The position numbers and the translations under genes are program-made. A model generated the notes under the pieces. It saw only the letters and a list, made by a program, of their open reading frames with translations. It searched no databases and had not been told where the DNA came from. Below, in pieces: positions 54,411 to 62,874 of a stretch of DNA of 64,000 nt. How positions within the stretch are numbered: the stretch's first letter is position 1; the number at the start of each line of letters is the position of its first letter. Source of the stretch: Nocardiopsis sp. YSL2 (GTDB lineage: Bacteria > Actinomycetota > Actinomycetes > Streptosporangiales > Streptosporangiaceae); the NCBI RefSeq assembly GCF_030555055.1, contig NZ_JAMOAO010000001.1:868001-932000 (forward strand), read 5' to 3'.

Positions 54411-55879
54411 GGCTCACCGGTCAGTGCGCCCGCGGCGAGCGTGCGCACGAGGGTGCGCACACCCGCGGTGTCGTTGTCGTGCAGCAGGGTCTCCAACAGG
54501 GACAGCGCCGCGCGCTGGTCGCCGGGCTGCTCCCGCACGTGCCGCCACTGGGGTGCGGTGGCCGCGTCGGAGAGCATGAGCGTGCGGCCGACCTGGCCGA
54601 GCGCGGACAGCAGCGGGGTGTCGTGGGGCATCGCGGCCAGGGCCGCGTTGACCTGTTCGGCCTGCTGCTCGGGGTTGATCTCCTCGACGGGCTGCTCGCG
54701 GAGGAACTCCAGGATCCGGTCGGCGCGGGCCAGCGGTTGGACCGGGGGCATACCGCCGACCAGGGCGCGCGCCTCCGCGAGGTCGCCGAAGATCTCGTCG
54801 GTCCGGGTCAGCTCCCCGATGAGCCGTTCGGCCCGCTGCGCGGAGCAGGAGGCCACCCAGTGCGCGCCGCGGCCGGTGGCGAGCCGGGTGGCGGCCAGGG
54901 CGAGTTCGGCGCCGCGGCGGGGCGCCCCGACCCGTTCGAAGTAGCGCGACCAGGTGGTGACGCGCACGCCCAGCCGCCAGTCGTTGCGAACCGACCCCAG
55001 GGACACCAGGTTCTCCACGGCCTCCGTCCACGCGGGGCGCAGGCGCGGGAACGCCTCGGCCTCCTCGACGGTGGGCAGGACCGTGATGGCCTCACGAGGG
55101 TCGCACGCGCCGATGCGGGCCAGCCAGGACAGCAGGCGGGCCCGCTCGAAGCGGATGGTGCGGCGCAGGGCCGTGCGGCGCGGGTCGGCCGGTTCGCCGA
55201 GCGAGAGCTCGGCCTCCATGCGGTCGAGCGCCTCCAGGGCGTCGGTGTGCTTGTCCTGGTAGCGCAGCGCACGCACCAGGGTGAGCACTCCCTCGGCGCC
55301 GAACAGGGCCGGGCCCGTGGCGGTGTGCTCGTAGCGGCGCAGCTCGGCCTCGGCCCGGTCGGGCGCGTCCTCGTCGACGAGCAGGTTCACCCGCGCGAGA
55401 GTGAGCGCGGGCCAGGCCGGTGTGCGCTCCCAGCCGGCCAGCCGTCGGTTCGAGAGCAGCTCACGGCGCAGGTCGGTCGTCCCCCGGGCGTCGACGTTGG
55501 CGTGGCAGGCGACCAGGGTGTGCAGGGCCGAGACCGGCAACGGCCCGTGTGCCAGCGGTTCGGGCTCCTCGGCGGCCGCCGCCGCGGCCTGGTCGAGCGC
55601 CCGGCTCCCCTCGGCGAGGGCCCCGGTGCGCACGGCCAGCGGCCAGTGCGCGAGGTAGTGCAGTGTCGCCGGACCGAGGACCCCCGGGACCCCGGACTGC
55701 CCGGCCTCGGCGGTCAGGCGCCGCGCCCTGCGCAGCGCCGACCGGGCCACCGCCTCCACCCGTACCGTCTCCCCGGCCTCGGCGAGGACGGGCAGGCTCG
55801 TCACCGCCTCGGCCAGTTCCTCCTGGCCCGCGGCCCGCAAACGGCGTCCGGTCTCTCCCGCCCATGTCCACATCGGCAT
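54362..55879 (-). CDS. Uncharacterised helical-repeat protein
   Basis: Protein of 505 residues made of repeated amphipathic helices rich in Ala, Arg and Glu (for example ARALVGGMPPVQPLARADRILEFL). It looks like a degenerate TPR-type alpha-solenoid. No catalytic motif or membrane segment was found. The ATG at 55879 follows GGGGAG, and an ATG six bases on is possible. Its 3' end overlaps the 3' end of the convergent racemase gene by 49 bp, so antisense pairing of the two mRNAs is expected. Confidence 0.75.
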   Translation of the reverse strand: MPMWTWAGETGRRLRAAGQEELAEAVTSLPVLAEAGETVRVEAVARSALRRARRLTAEAGQSGVPGVLGPATLHYLAHWPLAVRTGALAEGSRALDQAAAAAAEEPEPLAHGPLPVSALHTLVACHANVDARGTTDLRRELLSNRRLAGWERTPAWPALTLARVNLLVDEDAPDRAEAELRRYEHTATGPALFGAEGVLTLVRALRYQDKHTDALEALDRMEAELSLGEPADPRRTALRRTIRFERARLLSWLARIGACDPREAITVLPTVEEAEAFPRLRPAWTEAVENLVSLGSVRNDWRLGVRVTTWSRYFERVGAPRRGAELALAATRLATGRGAHWVASCSAQRAERLIGELTRTDEIFGDLAEARALVGGMPPVQPLARADRILEFLREQPVEEINPEQQAEQVNAALAAMPHDTPLLSALGQVGRTLMLSDAATAPQWRHVREQPGDQRAALSLLETLLHDNDTAGVRTLVRTLAAGALTGEPYSAEVGAGASARPAG

Positions 55880-56076
55880 GTTCACTCCCCCTGTACAACC
55901 GTGTGGCAACAGAACGTAGCAGCGCGGTGACCGGGCTGTCCGGAGAACGCGGGAACCCGGTGCGCTGAGGGGTTTGCGGGGTCGGTCCGGAGTGGACGCG
56001 GACCGATAGACTCGGTTCCACCGAGGGTGCCCCGGCGGGGTTTCCGAGAGCAGACGACCAAGGGACTGGAACGCCG

Positions 56077-56424
56077 ATGGGATGGCGAGACCGCTTCGGA
56101 CTCCGTAAGGCCAACCGGAAGGGCAAGGCCCGTTTCGACCGGGCGTCCGAGGATTCGGACATCAAGGCGCTGATGGAGTTCGCCAAGAGCCGGGTGGGCG
56201 TGGAGTTCTACGTCGAGCCCGAAACCTTCGCCACGGCGACCACCGCCGTGGCGGTGGCCACGGACGGCGAGTGGATCCGCCGCAGGTGCGGCTCCCCGGA
56301 CGTCATCCGCAAGGTGGCCCGGAATCTGGCCACTCCGGCCTACGACGTCCAGATCGTCGGGTACCCCCAGCGGATGCGCGACTGGAGCGCGCGCAACAAG
56401 CGGGGGCTGTCCCTGGACGAGTGA
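56077..56424 (+). CDS. Small conserved actinobacterial protein, unknown function
   Basis: Protein of 115 residues. A basic N-terminus (WRDRFGLRKANRKGKARF) precedes a compact alpha/beta domain (VGVEFYVEPETFATATTAVAVATDGEWIRRRCGSPDVIRKVARNLATPAYDVQIVGYPQRMRDW). No membrane segment or catalytic motif. I recognise the general look of a conserved single-gene family of actinobacteria but not a function. A TAGACT -10-like box lies at 56007-56012. Confidence 0.75.
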   Translation: MGWRDRFGLRKANRKGKARFDRASEDSDIKALMEFAKSRVGVEFYVEPETFATATTAVAVATDGEWIRRRCGSPDVIRKVARNLATPAYDVQIVGYPQRMRDWSARNKRGLSLDE

Positions 56425-56579
56425 GTCCGGACACGTCGGCCCCGCGCGCGCGTGCCGCCCGAAACCCGCGACCGCGTCATTTTGGGCATTGATGACGACA
56501 CCTTGCCGCGACTTCCTCTCCGAACGGGTTCCCTCACGGGGGCATTCCGTCGCATACTCGCCTGGGAGGGGGGACGCTG

Positions 56580-57107
56580 ATGAAGCAGGATCTCACAGCC
56601 CTGTGCTGCGAATGCGGCATGAAGCGCGTGGTGAGCGACTACCAGAGCGTAGGCGAGGCACAGTCCGCCTACGGCCTGGCCCGCTGTGTCGTGTGGCGCA
56701 AGTGCCGTGCGTGCGGTTACCGCACCTACCACGCCTACCTGCGAGCCGACGAGGAGCGCGACGAGCTGGAGGACGCCCTCCGGTTGGACGGCGCCCTGGC
56801 CGTCGAGGCGCTGGATGAAGAGGTGGAGCAGCTGCGGCTGTGCGGGGTCGATATCGGCCACGCCCCGGTCCCGGCGATCTGGGACGGCCAGTCCGTGGGC
56901 ATGGTGACCCAGCGGCTGACCGACCGCGCCTACTCGATCGTGCTGGACCCCGAGGCCTCGGTGGTCTCCCGGCTCAAACTCATCGACATGATGTGGAACG
57001 AGCTTCTGGTGGGCGAGCACGACGACCGCTGGTACATCCAGGAGTCCGAGGACGAGAGGACCCCCGGGTACGCGGTGCGCCTCTTCGGCTACCGCACCCG
57101 CGGCTAG
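56580..57107 (+). CDS. Uncharacterised Cys-rich zinc-ribbon-like protein
   Basis: Protein of 175 residues. The N-terminal 45 residues contain CCECGM and CRACGY, giving a four-cysteine zinc-ribbon-like site. The rest is an acidic alpha/beta domain ending RLFGYRTRG. No family recognised. GGGAGGGGG upstream of the ATG is a strong ribosome site. It may be a regulator or a small RNA- or DNA-binding protein. Confidence 0.72.
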   Translation: MKQDLTALCCECGMKRVVSDYQSVGEAQSAYGLARCVVWRKCRACGYRTYHAYLRADEERDELEDALRLDGALAVEALDEEVEQLRLCGVDIGHAPVPAIWDGQSVGMVTQRLTDRAYSIVLDPEASVVSRLKLIDMMWNELLVGEHDDRWYIQESEDERTPGYAVRLFGYRTRG

Positions 57108-57142
57108 GCGGTTCGGGGGCGCTTCATGCCGGGGCCTTCGTC

Positions 57143-57180
57143 GTCGCCCGCCTCCACCCTCAACGGACGCCTGTGGCGCA
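57143..57180 (+). repeat. Solo short copy of dispersed repeat family B
   Basis: CGTCGCCCGCC then CCCTCAACGGACGCCTG and TGGCGC: the two ends of the 83-bp unit joined with the middle missing, almost the same sequence as the solo copy at 1357-1395. It lies between two convergent gene ends. Confidence 0.6.
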
Positions 57181-57195
57181 GACCTTTCTGCTTTG

Positions 57196-59274
57196 CTAAG
57201 CCGGTTCGGGTGTGACCCGGCCGGAGAGCCGGCGCAGCGCGGACCGGGCCACGGACGGGTCCGTGGTGCCCCAGTAGGGCGGCAGCGACGCGCGCAGGAA
57301 CCCCCCGTACCGCGCCGTGGCCAGGCGCGGATCCAGGACCGCGATGACGCCGCGGTCGTCGGTGGAACGCAGCAGCCGCCCGGTGCCCTGGGCCAGGAGC
57401 AGCGCGGCGTGGGTGGCGGCGACCGCCAGGAAGCCGTTGCCCCCGTGCGCGCCCACCGCCCGCTGGCGGGCCGAGGCCAGCGGGTCGTCCGGGCGCGGGA
57501 ACGGGATGCGGTCGACGACCACCAGGGACAGTGAGGGCCCGGGGACGTCGACGCCCTGCCAGAGCGAGAGCGTACCGAACAGGCAGGCGCGCTCGTCGTC
57601 GGAGAAGCGGCTGACCAGCTGGCCGGTGGAATCGTCCCCCTGGCACAGGATCGGGTGCTCCAGGCGCTCCCGGAGCGCGTCGGTGGCCTGTTGGGCCGCC
57701 CGCATCGAGGAGAACAGCCCGAGTGTGCGCCCGTCGGCCGCCTCGATGAGCTCGGCGATCTCGTCGAGGTAGGCGTCGGCGAGCCCGTCCCGGCCCGGCG
57801 GGGGGAGGTGCTTGGCCACGTAGAGGATGCCGCTGCGGGCGTGTTCGAACGGCGAGCCCACGTCCAGGGAGCGCCAGCGCGGCTCTCCGGCGGCGCGGTG
57901 CGGTCCGTCGTCGGAGTCAGCCCCGGATCCGGGCTCGTCGGCGGGCTCCGGCCGCGGGGTCCGGGCGGACGCGGCCTCCTCCTCGGCGACCTCGCGGCCC
58001 AGACCCCACTGGTGGGCCAGGGCCGAGAAGGAGCCGCCGAGGGTGAGCGTGGCGGAGGTGAGCACGACGGTGCGGTCCCCGAAGAGCTTCTCCCGGAGCA
58101 ACCCGCCCACGGCGAGCGGGGCGACGCTGAGCGAGGGGGGCCGGGCCGGCGCCTTGGTGAGCCAGACGATGTCGGTGCGGTCGCGCAGCGCGGGCTCGAA
58201 GGACTCCAGGACGCGCACGGCGGTGTCGTGGACCTCGCCGAGTGCGGCCAGGGCGAGCTTGCGGTCCGTGGCGGAGTCCGGGTCCTGCTCACCGGGCGAG
58301 GGACCGATGGCGGTGACACAGGCCGAGGCGGCGTCGCGGACCGCCGCGACGGCGCCGGCGAGGCCGTCGTCGATGTGGTCGAGGCGCCCTTCGGGGGCTT
58401 CGGTGAACATCAGGGCGAGCCCGTCGGCGCATTCCGTGAGGCGCTCGCTGATGCCCGGCTCGACCAGCCGCGCGGCCCGTTTGGCGGCCGTGCCGACGGA
58501 ACGCTCGGTGAGCGTCCCGGTGGCCACGGAGGTGGCGCGGTCGACGAGTTCGTGCGCCTCGTCGATCATGATGGTGCTGTGCTCGGGCAGGATGTGGTTG
58601 CCCTGGGACATGTCGATGGCGAGCATGGCGTGGTTGGTGACCACGATGTCCACGCCCTGGGTCGCCTCGCGGGCGAACTCGGCGAAGCATTCCTGGCCGA
58701 AGGCGCACACACGCGCGCCGACGCACTCGTTGGCGCCCACCGACACCTGCCGCCAGGCCAGGTCGCTGACGCCGGGTACGAGTTCGTCGCGGTCGCCGGT
58801 CCCGGTCTCCTCGGACCACTCGTGCAGCCGGGCGACCTGCCGGCCCAGGGAGGAGAGCTGGCGCGGGTCGAACAGCTCGCTGTCCTCGGCCTCCTCGTCG
58901 GCGGTCTGCAGTCGGTTGCGGCAGAGGTAGTTGCGGCGGCCCTTGAGCACGGCGAACGCGGGTTCGCGGGGCAGCAGCGGCGCGAGCGCGGTGGCCAGTC
59001 GCGGCAGGTCGCGGCTGATGAGCTGGTTCTGCAGCGCGATGGTGGCGGTGGAGACCACGACGGTGGTCTCGTGGGCCAGCGCGTGTCTGACGGCGGGCAC
59101 GAGGTAGGCCAGGGACTTGCCGGTGCCGGTGCCGGCCTGGACCACCAGGTGCTCGCGCCGGTCGACCGCCTCGGCCACGGCGCCGGCCATCTCCGTCTGG
59201 CCCTCGCGGCGGGTGCCGCCCAGGGAGCGGACGGCCGCGTCGAGCAGGGTGGGAACGTCGGGAAGATCTGCCAC
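57196..59274 (-). CDS. dinG: DinG/XPD-type ATP-dependent DNA helicase
   Basis: Superfamily 2 5'-3' helicase of 692 residues. Walker A is AGTGTGKSLAYLVP near residue 45, and the DEAH box is MIDEAHEL near 235. The iron-sulfur-type cysteines are seen in NYLCRN and ECVGARVCAFGQECF. The C-terminal motif VI region is ALLLAQGTGRLLRS near 635. It acts on R-loops, D-loops and replication-transcription conflicts. A GTG start at 59274 with TACTGT six bases upstream suggests a leaderless message. An upstream ATG would add 15 residues. No SOS box was found in front of it. Confidence 0.88.
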   Translation of the reverse strand: MADLPDVPTLLDAAVRSLGGTRREGQTEMAGAVAEAVDRREHLVVQAGTGTGKSLAYLVPAVRHALAHETTVVVSTATIALQNQLISRDLPRLATALAPLLPREPAFAVLKGRRNYLCRNRLQTADEEAEDSELFDPRQLSSLGRQVARLHEWSEETGTGDRDELVPGVSDLAWRQVSVGANECVGARVCAFGQECFAEFAREATQGVDIVVTNHAMLAIDMSQGNHILPEHSTIMIDEAHELVDRATSVATGTLTERSVGTAAKRAARLVEPGISERLTECADGLALMFTEAPEGRLDHIDDGLAGAVAAVRDAASACVTAIGPSPGEQDPDSATDRKLALAALGEVHDTAVRVLESFEPALRDRTDIVWLTKAPARPPSLSVAPLAVGGLLREKLFGDRTVVLTSATLTLGGSFSALAHQWGLGREVAEEEAASARTPRPEPADEPGSGADSDDGPHRAAGEPRWRSLDVGSPFEHARSGILYVAKHLPPPGRDGLADAYLDEIAELIEAADGRTLGLFSSMRAAQQATDALRERLEHPILCQGDDSTGQLVSRFSDDERACLFGTLSLWQGVDVPGPSLSLVVVDRIPFPRPDDPLASARQRAVGAHGGNGFLAVAATHAALLLAQGTGRLLRSTDDRGVIAVLDPRLATARYGGFLRASLPPYWGTTDPSVARSALRRLSGRVTPEPA

Positions 59275-59280
59275 GCATCG

Positions 59281-59286
59281 ACAGTA
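59281..59286 (-). promoter_or_regulatory. -10 element placing a leaderless start of the DinG-type gene
   Basis: Read on the minus strand, TACTGT is followed by six bases and the GTG start at 59274. No Shine-Dalgarno sequence is present. Confidence 0.5.
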
Positions 59287-59349
59287 CCGGCCCGGGACGA
59301 CAGCATCGGCGCCGTCCACAGGCCGGCTCAGGGGATCGTCGCGATCCGC

Positions 59350-59823
59350 TCAGGTCATCGTGCGGAGCAGCGCCTCCAGGGCGTCCATCGACTCCGTCAG
59401 CCCGGTCTCCATGCCCGAGTCGACCATGCCGTCGCGGTCCTCGACGGACTGGAAGACCGAGTAGGCGGTGTAGACGGTGCGCTCCCCCTCGTCCTCCAGG
59501 GAGTGCGTCTCCAGGAGGACGTGTCCGGGCTGCCCCTCGAACTCGAAGGTCTGGACGTAGCGCTCGGGCGCGGTGACCTCGTGGAAGACCCCGTGGAAGG
59601 CGTACTCCCCGCCGTCGGCGTCCTTCTCCACGACGCGCCAGGAGCCCCCGGACCGGGGCTCGAACCGGTCGATGTGGAGCTCGCTCTCCTTCCTTCCCCA
59701 CCACTGCGCCAGGTACCGCGGATCGGTCATCGCCTCGAACACCACGTCGCGCGGGGCGTCGAAGCCGCGCCGGACGACGATGTCCTGCCGACCGGGCTCG
59801 GCGACCACTTCGAGGTCACTCAT
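59350..59823 (-). CDS. SRPBCC / AHSA1-type protein
   Basis: Protein of 157 residues with the START-like SRPBCC fold: VVRRGFDAPRDVVFEAMTDPRYLAQWWG, then FEPRSGGSWRVVEKDADGGEYAFHGVFHEVTAPERYVQTFEFEG. Such proteins bind small hydrophobic ligands and often sit with an ArsR regulator. Its ATG overlaps the stop of the ArsR gene (ATGAGTGA), so it is translationally coupled and probably co-controlled. The ligand is unknown. Confidence 0.88.
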   Translation of the reverse strand: MSDLEVVAEPGRQDIVVRRGFDAPRDVVFEAMTDPRYLAQWWGRKESELHIDRFEPRSGGSWRVVEKDADGGEYAFHGVFHEVTAPERYVQTFEFEGQPGHVLLETHSLEDEGERTVYTAYSVFQSVEDRDGMVDSGMETGLTESMDALEALLRTMT

Positions 59824-60166
59824 GGTCCGTCTCCTTCTTCCTGTCGTCCTGGATGGTCCGGATGACCGAGTCGAGCCGGGCGAATCGGTCCTCCCACTGT
59901 TCGCGGTACCGCCCGATCCAGACCGAGGCCTGCTCCAGCGGCTCCGCCTCCAGTCGGCACGGCCGCCACTGCGCCTCGCGCCCACGGCTGATCAGCCCCG
60001 CGCGCTCCAGCACCTTCAGGTGCCGGGAGACCGCCTGGAGGCTGATCGGGAACGGCTCGGCCAACTCGTTGACGGTCGCCTCGCCCTCCGCCAGCCGCGC
60101 CAGCAGGGCCCTGCGGGTCGGGTCCGCCAACGCCGCGAACGTCAGACTCAACGGGTCGTTCGCCAT
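59816..60166 (-). CDS. ArsR-family winged-helix regulator
   Basis: Repressor of 116 residues with the winged helix at about 8-85: LTFAALADPTRRALLARLAEGEATVNELAEPFPISLQAVSRHLKVLERAGLI. No metal-binding ELCVCDL-type cysteines are present, so a non-metal signal is likely. Two tandem TCAA-N8-TTGA sites lie directly upstream. It is the first gene of a two-gene unit with the SRPBCC protein, a common pairing in actinobacteria. Confidence 0.88.
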   Translation of the reverse strand: MANDPLSLTFAALADPTRRALLARLAEGEATVNELAEPFPISLQAVSRHLKVLERAGLISRGREAQWRPCRLEAEPLEQASVWIGRYREQWEDRFARLDSVIRTIQDDRKKETDHE

Positions 60167-60173
60167 ATCTTAT

Positions 60174-60205
60174 TCAATCGCTAGGTTGATCAACCGATGT
60201 GTTGA
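60174..60205. promoter_or_regulatory. Two abutting ArsR-type operators
   Basis: TCAATCGCTAGGTTGA (60174-60189) and TCAACCGATGTGTTGA (60190-60205) are two TCAA-N8-TTGA palindromes placed end to end, giving a central GGTTGATCAACC. They begin eight bases upstream of the ArsR start codon, as expected for an autorepressor. Two dimers could bind side by side. Confidence 0.7.
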
Positions 60206-60286
60206 TTATCTGCCCGTGGGCATCCCCGGGTCAAGGGCTCTCGGAGGGGTGTCGGGGGACGTCCTCGCGGACCGGGCCGCGCGTCC

Positions 60287-60321
60287 GACGGGCCGGGCGC
60301 CCGAAGGCGGCCCGGCCCGTC
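60287..60321. terminator. Stem-loop after methyltransferase gene
   Basis: GACGGGCCGGGC (60287-60298) pairs perfectly with GCCCGGCCCGTC (60310-60321) around an 11-nt loop, 14 bp downstream of the methyltransferase stop on the minus strand. Confidence 0.7.
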
Positions 60322-60335
60322 CTCACCACCGCGTG

Positions 60336-61175
60336 TCAGACCTTCGTCCCCCGGCCGATGTTGACCTCGGCGTGCAGCACAGCCCCGTCCCGCCCGCCCG
60401 AGCGCTCGCGGAGGAGGCCGTCCAGGACGTCCAGCACGGCGGCGCGCTGGCGCGCGTCCAGCCCGGACACCAGTCGCGCCCCGATCGGGTGGCTGGAGGT
60501 CACCTCGTTCCACAGCTCCGCCCCGGAGCCGAAACGCATGTCCCACTCGACGGTGTCGACCGCCGTACCGGTCAGACCGGCCCCGTCCAGCGCGCGACGG
60601 AACACCTCCGGGTCGGCGAACTGGAACGGCGGCGGGGGCGGGTCCTTGGGCAGGCCGGCGAACCCGTGCACGACGGCACCGACGGCGCCGACGAAGAGTC
60701 CGAGGAACTCGGCCCCTGACAGGGCTCCGAAAGCGACGACGAGGACGGTCCCGCCCCGTCTGGTGACACGGGCCATCTCGGACAGCGCGGGGCGCGGGCC
60801 GGGTGACATGGTCACGCCGTTCTGCGAGGCGGCCACGTCGAAGGCGCCGTCGCCGAAGTCCAGGGAGCCGCAGTCCATCACCCGGGCCTCGACCGAGCGC
60901 AGACCCTCGGCCCTCGCCCGCGAGGCGAGGCGGTCGACCATCCCCGGGGCGATGTCGACGGCCACCACCTCCGCCCCGCGACGGGCCGCCGGAAGGGCGA
61001 GTGCCCCGGTCCCGGCGGCCACGTCCAGAAAGCGGGTCCCCGGGCCGATGTCGATCCGCTCCAGCGCCTGCTCGCCCAGCCGGAGGGTGTTCGGAGTGAC
61101 GTATTCGTCGAAGCCCGGGGCGAGCGCCTCCCACTGGTCCCGGACCTGGCCCATGGCCGGTGTGGGTGTGGTCAT
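60336..61175 (-). CDS. Class I SAM-dependent methyltransferase
   Basis: Protein of 279 residues. The SAM-binding motif I is FLDVAAGTGALALPAARRGAEVVAVDIAPGM near residue 50. A motif II/III region is SLDFGDGAFDVAASQNGVTMSPGP and EMARVTRRGGTVLVVAFG. The overall pattern is UbiE/COQ5-like, but no quinone genes are near, so the substrate is unknown. ATG 61175 with GGAGGAGG upstream is the clear start. It is separated from the ArsR unit by a terminator. Confidence 0.85.
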   Translation of the reverse strand: MTTPTPAMGQVRDQWEALAPGFDEYVTPNTLRLGEQALERIDIGPGTRFLDVAAGTGALALPAARRGAEVVAVDIAPGMVDRLASRARAEGLRSVEARVMDCGSLDFGDGAFDVAASQNGVTMSPGPRPALSEMARVTRRGGTVLVVAFGALSGAEFLGLFVGAVGAVVHGFAGLPKDPPPPPFQFADPEVFRRALDGAGLTGTAVDTVEWDMRFGSGAELWNEVTSSHPIGARLVSGLDARQRAAVLDVLDGLLRERSGGRDGAVLHAEVNIGRGTKV

Positions 61176-61313
61176 GACGTCCTCCTCCACGGAGCGAGGG
61201 TCGCGGCGCCCGCACCTACGCCCGGCGAGCGACCGCGAGTGGACCATCGGACACCCCTCCATTATGGGGAACCGAACGCCGCCCGTCCATGCAACGGGAG
61301 GTGTCACCGCTGG

Positions 61314-61763
61314 TCAGCGCAGGTCTGCGAACGCGCGGCCGATCTCGGCCTCGGCACGCAGAACGGTCGGCAGCAGCTCGGAGTCGATCCGGTCGCGCTG
61401 TTCGGGCCGGGCGCCGCGCCCGCGCCGCACCAGGTCCTCGGCGAGCGCGGTCAGCACCGCGCGGATCCGGCGCACGTGCGCCAGGCCGGGCGAGTCGGCG
61501 GGCCGGCGGGGGGTGTGCTCGGCCAGGAGCGTGTAGCTGTCGGCCAGTACCTGCTCGATCTTCTCGAGCGCGGCGGCCCGGACCACCCGGTCCCATTCCT
61601 CGTCCGAGAAGGGCTCCGCGACCGGTCGCGGAGCGGCGGGAGCGGGTGCTGGAGCGGGGTCCGTGTTCCGACACTCCCGGCAGTGCCGACAGGTGAGCGA
61701 GGTCGCCGGTTCGTCGCGACGCGGGAAGAGCTGGAGGGAGATCAGGTTCCACAGACTGCGCAT
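61314..61763 (-). CDS. Uncharacterised small protein with Cys cluster
   Basis: Protein of 149 residues. CRHCREC near residues 25-31 could ligate metal, and an Ala/Pro linker and an Arg/Glu-rich helical C-terminal domain follow (EEWDRVVRAAALEKIEQVLADSYTLLAEH). Function not recognised. Start ATG 61763 follows a short GGGGG stretch. Confidence 0.6.
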   Translation of the reverse strand: MRSLWNLISLQLFPRRDEPATSLTCRHCRECRNTDPAPAPAPAAPRPVAEPFSDEEWDRVVRAAALEKIEQVLADSYTLLAEHTPRRPADSPGLAHVRRIRAVLTALAEDLVRRGRGARPEQRDRIDSELLPTVLRAEAEIGRAFADLR

Positions 61764-61912
61764 AGCGCCCCCGGATGTCTCGTGTTTGGGGTTATGTCTG
61801 CTTTGACGATCCCACCGTGGGTCCGGTTCCCCCGCCCCGCGTGGGCCGGGCGCCGCTCGGAACTCGTCCGACCGGCGCCCGGGGAAGGGGATTCCCGTCC
61901 GACCCGCGTGCC

Positions 61913-62476
61913 TCAGCGGACCACGTCGAAGACCTGCTTCTGCACGCCGTTGGAGTACACCGCGTGCTCGACCAGGTTCAGCTTGGTGAGGTCCTTGTCG
62001 GTCCCGCTGAACAGGCGCTTGCCCGCGCCCAGGAGCAGGGGGTGGACGAGGAGGTGGTAGCGGTCGACCAGCCCGGCGTCGGCCAGGGCGGCGCCCAGCT
62101 CGGCACTGCCGTGGACGATGATCGGGCCGCCCTCGGTCCGCTTGAGCTCGGCGACGTCGTCGAGCGACCTCAGGACCGTGGCGGGCCAGCGGGAGTCCTC
62201 CTCGGCGAGCGTGGTGGACACGACGTACCGCGGCATGGCGTTGTACCCGGCGAACTCCTCCATCGAGGGCCACACGGGAGCGAACGCCTCGTAGCTGCGG
62301 CGTCCGAGCAGCAGGGCACCGGCCTCCTGCTGCTCGCGCTCCTTGATCTCGAACGCCTTCTCGTCCATCTCCAGGGCGTTGAAGGTCCACCCGGAGTTGC
62401 GGTAGCCGGGTTCGCCGCCGGGTGCCTCCATGACGCCGTCGACGGACACGAACGAGGTGATGATCAGGGTGCGCAT
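61913..62476 (-). CDS. RibD C-terminal / DHFR-fold reductase
   Basis: Protein of 187 residues of the dihydrofolate-reductase-like superfamily: MRTLIITSFVSVDGVMEAPGG start, then a GALLLGRRSYEAFAPVW nucleotide-binding stretch and GGPIIVHGSAELGAALADAGLVDRYHLLVHPLLLGAGKRLF. Such stand-alone RibD-like proteins use NAD(P)H; the substrate is unknown. AAGGAGAAC precedes the ATG. It is apparently a single-gene unit. Confidence 0.87.
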   Translation of the reverse strand: MRTLIITSFVSVDGVMEAPGGEPGYRNSGWTFNALEMDEKAFEIKEREQQEAGALLLGRRSYEAFAPVWPSMEEFAGYNAMPRYVVSTTLAEEDSRWPATVLRSLDDVAELKRTEGGPIIVHGSAELGAALADAGLVDRYHLLVHPLLLGAGKRLFSGTDKDLTKLNLVEHAVYSNGVQKQVFDVVR

Positions 62477-62874
62477 GGTGTTCTCCTTGGTCTTGTTCCC
62501 CGCTGACACCCCATCGTCGATCGGGCCGCCCCGCATTCGACACGTCGGAAGAATTTTCTTCGTGCGGATCGTCGACGGCCGCCCCGCCGGCCCCCACGAC
62601 CCGCCCCGGGGCGGCACTGAGGCCACCCACAGCGTGGATGGCCCCGAAGAAACGGTGAGGCGACCCCGCGAGGCGGACGACGTACCCGAGCAGGGTCGTA
62701 TCGGAGCAGCGAGGCCAGGGGATCGCCCCCCAAGGATGCCTGCGCGAGAGGTCGCGCGGAAACCGACCGTGCGGGCCTGCGTGCGGACCCTGAGTGGCCT
62801 CGATACGACGCTGGTCGCCAAGCCGTCGATCGTGGGACGCACCTCGGACCGGGGAGGTCCCTGATCGCTCCCGG
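62477..62874. other. Intergenic region between DHFR-like and secreted-protein genes
   Basis: 398 bp without a convincing gene on either strand. Frames here are Arg/Pro-rich and lack ribosome sites. It contains a 14-bp perfect palindrome at 62548-62561 described separately. Confidence 0.4.
62548..62561. promoter_or_regulatory. AT-rich palindrome upstream of DHFR-like gene
   Basis: GAAGAATTTTCTTC is a perfect 14-bp palindrome in otherwise GC-rich sequence, 72 bp upstream of the DHFR-like gene's start. It could be an operator. The cognate factor is unknown. Confidence 0.35.

Noticed and set aside
62430..62864. Plus-strand frame in the DHFR-like / secreted-protein spacer
   Set aside because: Overlaps the start of the DHFR-like gene, is Arg/Pro-rich and lacks a ribosome site.
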